This document shows, piece after piece, positions 32,945 to 39,927 of a DNA stretch of 64,000 nucleotides (the stretch's first letter is position 1; each line of letters opens with the position of its first letter). The notes under the pieces were generated by a model that made no database searches, was not told where the DNA came from, and was given only the letters and a program-made list of their open reading frames with translations. Origin of the DNA: Ascarosepion bandense (taxonomy: Eukaryota; Mollusca; Cephalopoda; Sepiida; Sepiidae); NCBI GenBank assembly GCA_037127315.1, contig JBBBDQ010001124.1:1959501-2023500 (forward strand), read 5' to 3'. The position numbers and the translations under genes are program-made.

Positions 32945-33570
32945 CAGTTAGGCTGCCTAAAACAGCAGAAAGAGAGAGAGAAAAAGGATAAGAAGAGGAA
33001 AGAGAAAAGAAGATGGAATGTACGACAAAATGAGAGAGAGAGAGAAAAGAGAAAGGACAGTGAGAGAAGAGATAGAAAGTGAAACAGGGGGGGGGGAGAA
33101 AGAAATAGAAACGAAGAAAGAAAGAGAGAGAAACGAAATAGAAATGCGAGAAGAGAGAAAAGAAAGAAAGAATAGAAAAAGACGGAACGAGTGAGAAGAA
33201 GAGAGAAAATAGAGAGAGAAATATAAAGAGAGAGAGAGAGGAGAAAAATGCGAAAAGAGAGACGAGAAAAGAAAGAATAAAAGAAGATGGAAAGCGTGCA
33301 AAGAAACATGAGAAAGAGGGAGAAGAGTGATAAAGATAAAAAGAAAAAAGAAGAGACAAAAAGGAAGAATATATAAAAAGAAAAAAGAGGGAAGCAAAGA
33401 AGAAGAAAAGGATGAAAAGCAGAGAGAAAAAAGAAAGAGAAGTGAAAGAGAAAGAAAGAAAGAAAGGCGAGAGAGAATGGAAAAATTTGAAGGCAAAGTG
33501 AGCACAGAGGGCGCAGAGAGTGTGAGTAAGATAAAAGAGAGCGGGAGGAGAAAACCCGAAAACAACCAGT
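32945..33570. repeat. 620-bp purine (GA/AAG) tract
   Basis: Nearly every base on the plus strand is A or G, as an irregular mixture of aaaga, gagaga and ggaag words with a G10 run near 33088. Long open frames on both strands (Phe/Ser/Leu-rich on minus, Lys/Arg/Glu-rich on plus) are composition effects. Mirror-like purine tracts of this length can form triplex (H-DNA) structures. Confidence 0.9.
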
Positions 33571-33861
33571 GAAATTTTTCCAGTTTGATTTCTCAGTTTG
33601 TGTAATTAGACAATAGAACAGAGGAAAACATGACATGCACTGATTATAGTGTTGGACAGACTTATAATGGGACATTAGTGAGTTGGACAATTTAATTTCA
33701 CTTACACATGGTTCTTTCCAATTCTTTCTCAGGGAAACAAGCTGGGTGGAAAGGGGTGTTGAAAAAAGTTTAGTAATCTGACGAGATTTTGCATTTCCAG
33801 AATGACTGCAACAAAAAATGGTTACCGAATGAATCAGTTAATAGACAAAATTATATATATA
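33571..33861. other. Unassigned sequence
   Basis: No gene recognised. Confidence 0.5.
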
Positions 33862-34000
33862 CAGTGTAACCCTGATATAAGAGAGTTGTCGGGATTGGAT
33901 ACGGGTTCTCTTATATCAGGGTCTGGTCTATTTTATATACATTACCACAGGCTCTAATTTTGGACCAGATAAAATTTCTCTTATATCCGGGTTTCACCTT
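33862..34000. mobile_element. pogo/Tigger-like MITE (about 140 bp)
   Basis: The ends cagtgtaaccctgatataag (33862) and ctcttatatccgggtttcac (to about 33996) are imperfect inverted repeats. The CAGTG.AACC..GATATAA style is characteristic of pogo-type termini. A (TA)n precedes the left end. An internal ctcttatatcagggtct (33906-33922) also pairs with the left end. No ORF is present. Confidence 0.6.
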
Positions 34001-34138
34001 ATATGTGTGTGGGTGTGTTCTTAAACACAATTAAAAGCTTATCTAATTAAATAATTTCATAGTTTTATTGCATTTTTTATTTTACTATTCGGAGCAGATT
34101 TTCGGAGAAAAAGGCCAACTATTTGAAAAAAAAATGAT

Positions 34139-34384
34139 AGAGGACTTATTTAGCCTTCAAAATTCAGTTTACGATAAAAAATAAAAAAAAAACTTATTTG
34201 ATATCGATACCAGGAAATCAAAATTTGACTTACATACATTGATTTTTCTTTCAGGTTTCGCTTTAACTGGAAACAACTATTGTTTTTTAGTCTTTCGTGC
34301 CAACATCCAGAGAGTCTGAGCTCCAGGACCATGGATTAGTTTTAAAGCTTTCATTACATCCGAGCAACGCCGGGTATACTGCTA

Positions 34385-34385
<1 letters not shown>
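34139..34385 (+). mobile_element. Helitron 3' part, copy C (5'-truncated)
   Basis: Starting gaggacttatttagccttca it matches copy B from about 20428 onward. It ends with the hairpin ccgagcaacgccggg then tatactgCTAG before T. The 5' TC end is missing. Confidence 0.75.

Positions 34386-34423
<38 letters not shown>
34386..34423. repeat. (TA)n microsatellite between Helitron C and the PLE
   Basis: TA tract immediately after the Helitron CTAG end. Confidence 0.95.
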
Positions 34424-34426
<3 letters not shown>

Positions 34427-34570
34427 TTTTGTGTTTATTTTGAGATGGTGGTTTTGTTGATTTTCTCATATATGTTTTCATCATCGATAAGGTCTTTCAT
34501 TTTTTGTTGGTATGTAAGTTCGTCCATGATTGTAATTCTCCCTCCTTTACATGAAGAAATTCTAAAAACT
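34424..34570 (-). mobile_element. Inverted PLE fragment (pLTR-like arm)
   Basis: Bases 34440-34550 are the near-perfect reverse complement of 35480-35595 inside the PLE ORF: ggtggttttgttgattttct against agaaaatcaacaaaaccacc, and aaggtctttcattttttgtt against aacaaaaaatgaaagacctt. An inverted truncated copy upstream of the ORF is the arrangement known for Penelope-like elements (pseudo-LTRs). Confidence 0.75.
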
Positions 34571-34678
34571 GTAATATTCCGTTAATTTTTTGAAATGATT
34601 TGAGAGCGTCTTTGTGGTTACCAACACTAATTTTGTTTATAGATACGTAATTTCGAATAAAGCTCATTTCGTCTTTCT

Positions 34679-34715
34679 GCCTTGAAAAAGTCCATCACGG
34701 ACGAAACGTGTAGGC
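34679..34715 (+). ncRNA. Degenerate minimal hammerhead-ribozyme-like motif of the PLE
   Basis: The elements are stem I gcc/ggc (34679-34681, 34713-34715), a catalytic-box position reading ttgaaaaa where CTGATGA is expected, stem II gtcc/ggac (34690-34693, 34699-34702), gaaac (34703-34707) and a gta cleavage triplet (34710-34712). The fold and spacing fit the minimal type I hammerheads found in PLE terminal repeats. The first catalytic box is mutated, so self-cleavage is doubtful. It lies about 100 bp upstream of the PLE ORF on the same strand. Confidence 0.5.
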
Positions 34716-34811
34716 GATTTAAAATACAGTTTTCCTCTTGTCTTTATTTTATTTAACCATACTGTCCATAATCTCGGATTAAAACTGAGTATATTTTTAC
34801 AAATTGTCGAC

Positions 34812-35660
34812 ATGGAAAACAAAAACACATATATACACCAAATGAAAGAATACAGAAGATCACTAAAAGCTGCCCATTCACACAAAAACAGGAAAAACTT
34901 TCTAAAAAAATGCATTGAGGAAAAAATAATTCCAAAATGTTCATACAAACTCATAAAGTTATCACATCATAGCTTTCCCCCGTATGCCTACAAATTTCTA
35001 AAATCATCAGTCCATGAATTAGAAGAAAAAGAACGTGTACTTTTCCACAGGGCATATATTGCGGGAAAAACTCTCTCTACATATGACAAAAATTATATAA
35101 AAGACATAGTCTTTTATAACAACAAGAAACACATACAAAACTTACAAACTAAATTTCAAAAGCTAATTGACAATAGCAAATGGTCCAGGATCGGCAAAAA
35201 ATATTTAATTAATAATTTATCCAAATTCCATCGATCGGATACACAACTAGAAGCCTTAAGCTTCGGTCATAAATTTGCCACCGGGTTACAAAAACATGAT
35301 TTAACAGATTTTATCATCAAAAACTACCAAAATAACGATTCCGAATTCACCAAAGGATATATACAAGGCATACTCACAGCTACATACAAAAAAACAAACC
35401 ACCTCTCATTTCCACGCAGATATCTATTAGCACTGAAGGAACTAAAAAACCACAAAGATATATACATATCTTCTTCTGACAAAGGAGGGGGAATTACAAT
35501 CATGGACGAACTTACATACCAACAAAAAATGAAAGACCTTATCGATGATGAAAACATATATGAGAAAATCAACAAAACCACCATCACAAAAGAAACACAA
35601 AAATTTATATATAATATCAAGAAAGTTTTAAAATACATATATATATATATAAATGAATAA
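34812..35660 (+). pseudogene. Penelope-like element protein, N-terminal part (truncated)
   Basis: The 282-codon frame starts at an ATG preceded by an in-frame region of pLTR. It is Lys-rich and carries, around residue 144, LEALSFGHKFATG, matching the conserved L-S-x-G-x-x-F block of PLE proteins. Around residues 210-245 it carries LKELKNHKDIYISSSDKGGG, ITIMDELTYQQKM and DLIDDENIYEKI. These match the A-D-K-G-x-x-x-V-I-M-D...Y...L.D...Y block just before the PLE reverse transcriptase domain. The RT palm motifs and the GIY-YIG nuclease are absent: the frame runs into a (TA)n tract at 35636. Only the N-terminal third remains. Complete PLE proteins reverse-transcribe their RNA and many cut DNA through GIY-YIG. 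Confidence 0.75.
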
Positions 35661-35696
35661 TATATATATATATATATATATTACAAATTATACTTT

Positions 35697-35785
35697 AGAA
35701 CATGTACAAACTACAAGCTACTACAAAAATGTACATTTTGTTTCGACATTGAAAGAACAATGTCTCATCAGTTTGTACATGTTCT
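35697..35785 (-). ncRNA. Hammerhead ribozyme with intact catalytic core (PLE-associated)
   Basis: Read on the minus strand from 35785: stem I 5' strand (14 nt), then CTGATGA (35771-35765), stem II GACATTG / CAATGTC (7 perfect pairs, 35764-35758 and 35751-35745) closed by a TTCTTT loop, then GAAAC (35744-35740). Next is a stem III hairpin on the palindrome caaaatgtacatttttg, then a TGTA cleavage triplet (35725-35722, or alternatively 35715-35712). The stem I 3' strand (35710-35697) is perfectly complementary to the first over 14 bp. All invariant hammerhead residues are present. An extra 10-11 nt between the first GUA and stem I is the one oddity. It lies beyond the 3' end of a minus-strand PLE (35787-36367), where PLE ribozymes are known to sit. 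Confidence 0.85.
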
Positions 35786-35786
35786 G

Positions 35787-36367
35787 AAGTATAATTTATA
35801 ATAAGTATTCATTGTTCTATTTTTATACTGAGTACTGTTATAAATTAATGTTTTGAATGTTGGTATTATGTACTTTGCTCCTTATTCATTTGGATATATA
35901 TATATATATATATATTCAGATAAAACTTGGAGAGGAAATAGATATTTTCAACGTGTCAGTTTAAGACATGCATTGTCAACTCCATTTTATCAAAGAATGA
36001 GGAAAAATTCTAATGGCTGGGGCTAGTAAAGGAAGGGGTAGAATAATGTTGACCATTATAGGGTTAAGCTAGAGGAATCTTAGTAGTAATTTCTCTTATG
36101 GTAGTGGGAGGCATATGGCTTGACCTTTGGGTTAGTAGTGGTAGGTAGCAGGGAAAAGGTTGCTGCTTAGCCAAATTTTTTAAAACATTCTGTTGTGACT
36201 AAATGGAAGGATAAGCTAATTATTCCAATTTGAATTTATTCTTGTGACGACACATACTAATGAATTCTCTTCGTTTATTCAGAAGTACATTCTGATACTG
36301 AAATTTCAAAATCTTGACTTTTTTTTCTGTTAGGCATAGATTATATCTGTCTCTTATGCTATTTGAT
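35787..36367 (-). pseudogene. PLE 3' end, copy A: GIY-YIG nuclease C-terminus and 3' UTR
   Basis: Minus-strand residues (about 36367-36220) read SIRDRYNLCLTEKKVKILKF, then LLNKRREFISMCRHKNKF and a stop. The C-x-L-C-x-x-E-K ... L-N-K-R...C-R-H-x-N-K-F pattern is the conserved C-terminus, with its zinc-binding cysteines and histidine, of the GIY-YIG endonuclease domain of PLEs. Downstream (to 35787) is an untranslated region repeated at 37097-37567. Upstream, the PLE sequence is cut at about 36368 and replaced by Gypsy integrase. The (TA)n tract at 35892-35913 is internal. Confidence 0.75.
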
Positions 36368-37000
36368 ATTAGATACATTAAACGTGCACTGTCCTTGCCG
36401 CTTTCCTCGGACGGCGGATGGTCGGCTTCCAGATCAGGGCTGAGATCGCACACATGACGTGGGATTCCATCGACTAGAACAGATTGTTGACTGATCACTC
36501 CATTCACTCGCTTTCGCTTGAATTTGGTGGTGCATCGGCTACCCGGGGGTTTTATCCGGACGGAATCCCCTACGGCGTATGTTCAGAGTGCCTCCGCGTT
36601 GGCAGGTGTTTGTTCAGCATGAATCCCCTTTTCTCGAACCCAGTATCTGGAGATAGCGTTTGCAGGTGCAGTTTCCGGGGACGTACCGTCCTTAGGCGAG
36701 ATATTATACCAATAGGTGGCCTCTGAGATGGTGCACTCTGGTTCCTGGCTGCAATTGTCTTTATGCTGCGATAGCTTCTTTCTATAATGCCGTTGCCTGA
36801 TAGTACATATGTGCATCGCAACCGTAGCCAGACGCCCCCCCCCCATTCCTGTAAGAACTGCTTGACCTGTTGGCTGCAGAAGGTGGGGTCGTTGTAGGTT
36901 AATATCTCTTCTGGCGCACCTCGTTCAAAAAAATTGACTTCAGCTGGTGGATAATGCAGAAATTCTGTCGAGCAATGGGTCTCCAAACTGTAAAACGTAT
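36368..37000 (-). pseudogene. Gypsy integrase core and C-terminal fragment
   Basis: From 36986 down, the minus strand reads FFERGAPEEILTYNDPTFCS, then QQVKQFLQEWG, RLRCTYVLSGNGIIERSYRS and, in a second frame, EATYWYNISPKDGTSPETAP. In a third frame it reads KPPGSRCTTKFKRKRVNGVI and DGIPRHVCDLSP. These are the integrase core (with the E of GIIER intact), the spacer and the G-P-F/Y-type C-terminal module of a Gypsy lineage different from the 15735 element. The catalytic Asp of the T-D-N motif is Tyr (LTYND). The fragment lacks LTRs and sits exactly between two PLE 3' ends. Confidence 0.8.
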
Positions 37001-37030
37001 AGATTTGGCAATAATTAGATTATTAACTAC

Positions 37031-37096
37031 CTGATAAGACATTGTTCTTTCAATATCAAAACAAAATGTACAATTTTGTAGATTTGTACATATTCT
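37031..37096 (+). ncRNA. Decayed hammerhead ribozyme, copy B
   Basis: CTGATAA (37031-37037), gacattg / caatatc (stem II with one G-to-A change), AAAAC for GAAAC (37058-37062), a caaaatgtacaattttg stem III and tgta (37077-37080), then the stem I 3' strand tttgtacatattct. Two changes hit invariant positions and the 5' stem I strand is cut off at about 37030, so this copy should be inactive. Its orientation relative to its PLE is opposite to copy A. Confidence 0.65.
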
Positions 37097-37195
37097 AAAG
37101 TATAATTTGTAATAAATAATCATTGCTCTATTTTTATAATGAGTACCGTTTTAAATTAATGTTTTGAACGTTACAATTATTTTCTTTGTTCCTTA

Positions 37196-37256
<61 letters not shown>

Positions 37257-37790
37257 TTGTGTGTGTATGTATGTAAATTCAGATAAAATTTAGAGGGGAA
37301 ATAGTCATTTTCAAATTGCATTGTCAACCCCGTTTAATCAAAGAATGAGGAAAAATTCTCATGGCAGGGTCTAGTAAAGGAAGGGGTAGAGTAACGTTGG
37401 CTATTATAGGGTTACACTAGAGGAATCTTAGTAGTAACTACTCTTATGGTAGTGGAAGGCATGTAGCTTGACCATTGGATTTGTAGTGGTAGGTAGGAGG
37501 GAAAAGGTTACTGCTTAGCCAAACTTTTAAAAAAATTCTGTTGTGACTAAATGGAAGAATAAGATAATTATTGCAATTTAAATTTATTCTTGTGACGACA
37601 CTTACTAATGATTTCTCTACGTTTATTCAGAAGTACATACTGATATTGAAATTTCAAAATCCTAATTTTTTCTGTTAAGCATAGATTACATCTGTCTCTT
37701 AAGCTATTAGGAGTGATTGCCTTGCCTATCAGCTTCCACTTTATCTGTGGATTTAGGTTATTTCCTTTCAATTCCCAGTATTTTCGGGAA
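37097..37790 (-). pseudogene. PLE 3' end, copy B: GIY-YIG nuclease C-terminus and 3' UTR
   Basis: The minus-strand frame 37771-37568 reads NLNPQIKWKLIGKAI, then LRDRCNLCLTEKIRILKFQY and LLNKRREIISKCRHKNKF, ending in a stop. This extends further upstream into the nuclease than copy A. The 3' UTR (37567-37097) is about 85% similar by eye to copy A, sharing ggaaaaattct, agaggaatcttagtagtaa and gaaaaggtt.ctgcttagcc. A (TA)n(TG)n tract lies at about 37200-37260. The rest of the PLE is missing upstream of 37790. Confidence 0.75.
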
Positions 37791-39339
37791 AGGGTTGTTT
37801 GGTGAATAAGTTAAATATTAGGAGGCAAGTAATCATTCAAACACTTTTGATTAAAAAGAACTGACAAGATTTGTCTGCCTAATGTTTTTATTGTATTTTT
37901 CCAATTTGTAGAACAATTACGTTGTTACGATAAGCACTCAGTTATGGAACAATCTGAGACCAGAATAATCCGCCTTGAGAAAGAGAGCTATTTATGGTGC
38001 CCTGGAGCATCTTCTTGTTCTCAAGTGGCATAGTCCATTGCTTGGGCTGGGATTGGCTGCTGGTAAATGAGTGGAAGCATTTCTGTATAAATACTAACTT
38101 GATTCCAGTCATAGTTTGCAGGGTTTGTCTTGAGTTACAACCTGCTTTATTTTTATTTTTTTAGGTCCCTGGTACGTTTGAGGTATTTTAGTATATGAAG
38201 GATAGAATGCTGATGGACAAATTCTTGTGGTAGATGAGAAAATTGTAAAGTATGTTTGGGTCGTGAGTCGGATTAGCTAAGTATAGATAGGTACTGAAGA
38301 CCAACCTGAGTTTTTCGTCCCCACTCCCAAACCGGCTTTGTGCCACAATTGTATTATATACAATAAATAAAGAGTTACAACCTGCTTTATTTTTGTCTAC
38401 CAACTGGACGTTAGCTGGGACCCTTACGCCGTTAAATGTTGTTATTCTATTGTTATTCTACACAATTTTCGGATTAGGTGTTGAGTATTGCGCTCGAACT
38501 TGTGGATAAAATGGCTGAAGTTCATATTTGTTATTTTTGTTCAAGTATCTTCGACTTTCGCAACCATTATCGAGAACCGATGTGGTGTCTGTGTTGTAGT
38601 TAGACATCTGTCGCAAGGGATCTGGTATCTGTGGTAGTCGACCCCTGCAAACATTAAAAGTGATGGAGTGACACGTCCAAGGCAAGGATAACTGGAACAA
38701 GAAGATTAGATTAATAAATATGCCAAACGTATTAATGGTAAAACTAAAGTTACAGGGGAAAAGTATTCTAAAAGCTCTGGTTGGCTGTTCGAAAAGTCGT
38801 CTTTTGGTTCAACCTGAAGTGACAATTATTAGGCTGATTATGTAACTGCAGCAGCGTGAATAGTGTCCAAAGTTCGAGAGGCAGTTTGAGTGAGGAATTG
38901 GCGGTTCATAGACCAAAGTGAACTGTGATGAGATGGTTGGTAAAGAGACTTTGTGTTTTGAAAAAGACAGTTTTTACTGCATATTGTTGCTGAAGAAGGG
39001 AGCCTGTTGAAGTTAGCTTAGCGGCAGATGCTAGAGGCTTCTGGTGTGGCAGTAGTTAGAACTGCTGCTGATGGCTGTAAACATAGGTTGGCTGTCGGTC
39101 ACTGCTGCTGCTGCTATTGGAACAGATACTACACGCTCATCCTGGGCTGGATAAGGGACTGTTGTAAGGAAAAGAAAATCTGTAATATGTCTGTATTTCA
39201 GGCAAACAAAACTTTTGATGACATCAGGCACTCTCTTGGTTTCCTGGTCTTTCCAACGTCGTCTTCTTCTTCTTCTTCTTCTTTGTATTCGTCTTCTCGC
39301 TGAAACACTTCATCAACCAACGAAGTTCGTACTTTTCAA
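37791..39339. other. Low-repeat region without a recognised gene; possible LTR-like promoter at about 37923-38410
   Basis: An inverted CCAAT (gattggct, 38051-38058), a TATA box (tataaata, 38096-38103) and an aataaa (about 38364) lie in a stretch beginning tgttacgataagcactcag. The phrase agttacaacctgctttattt occurs twice (about 38132 and 38376). This could be a solitary LTR or a fragment of a gene. An 80-codon minus frame (38458-38700) and a 91-codon plus frame (39028-39303, ending in a Ser run from (CTT)n) have no recognisable domain. I do not call a gene. Confidence 0.35.
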
Positions 39340-39680
39340 ATGGCCGCCTTTCCTCGTTTTATGTCTTTTCTCAGTTGCTTATTTGCATACGAATTACAAC
39401 GGGCGGCTAGTATGTCGACATGGCTGCTGCTCATTTGCATACCTTGTAAAACCTTGCGCCTTCGCACCGGAACAAGGCGTTAGGTCACCTGGATGACCAC
39501 AAGTGTATTTACCAGTGCCCCGACGTCTCACAGAATTATTAATCTCGCTCATACTCTTTTAAGTCACACAGAATAATAACAGACTTGCATGGAGTTACAG
39601 TACTGCTTTGTCTGTATCCTGGGATTCTTTTGGGAATCTGGACGTTTGAAATAGTCCAGCGTGACGTCATGTGTTACAGC
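39340..39680. promoter_or_regulatory. Cluster of promoter-type motifs (YY1, two octamers, CRE)
   Basis: Within 330 bp are aaatggccgcctttc (YY1-like, about 39338-39352), two perfect octamers atttgcat (39381-39388 and 39433-39440) in similar contexts (gctNatttgcatac), and a perfect palindromic CRE tgacgtca (39662-39669). The local CpG content is higher than in the surroundings. No transcript evidence can be read from sequence alone, so promoter function is inference. Confidence 0.3.
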
Positions 39681-39825
39681 GATTGGGAACGAGGCCACAC
39701 AGAAATATAAATGGAAAAAAATCCTGTGTAAAACGGAAAGCATCATATACGATTTAATATTTTGCCATTCAATTCTTTGTCTGATATATCGAGTTTATAT
39801 ATCATATTCTCTCAATTGTGTGTAA

Positions 39826-39886
39826 ATATATATATGCGTGTGTGTGTGTGTGTGTGTGTGCGCGCACGCGCGTGCGCACACACAGG
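39826..39886. repeat. Alternating purine-pyrimidine tract (TA)(TG)n(CG)(CA)n
   Basis: The tract tatatatgcg, then (TG)n, then gcgcgcacgcgcgtgcgcac and acacac, is strictly alternating and partly palindromic. It is a strong Z-DNA or cruciform candidate, ending about 45 bp before the satellite array starts. Confidence 0.9.
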
Positions 39887-39927
39887 AGGTGCAAGATTGA
39901 AAGAGAGGCAACTATATTCTTATTTCC

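Noticed and set aside
32820..33690. Open frames of up to 248 codons on the minus strand (Phe/Ser/Leu-rich)
   Set aside because: They are explained entirely by the purine tract on the plus strand. Three overlapping frames are open at once, which is a composition effect.
39028..39303. 91-codon ORF ending in a Ser run
   Set aside because: The Ser run comes from a (CTT)n microsatellite. The rest has no recognisable domain and no splice or start context that I can defend.
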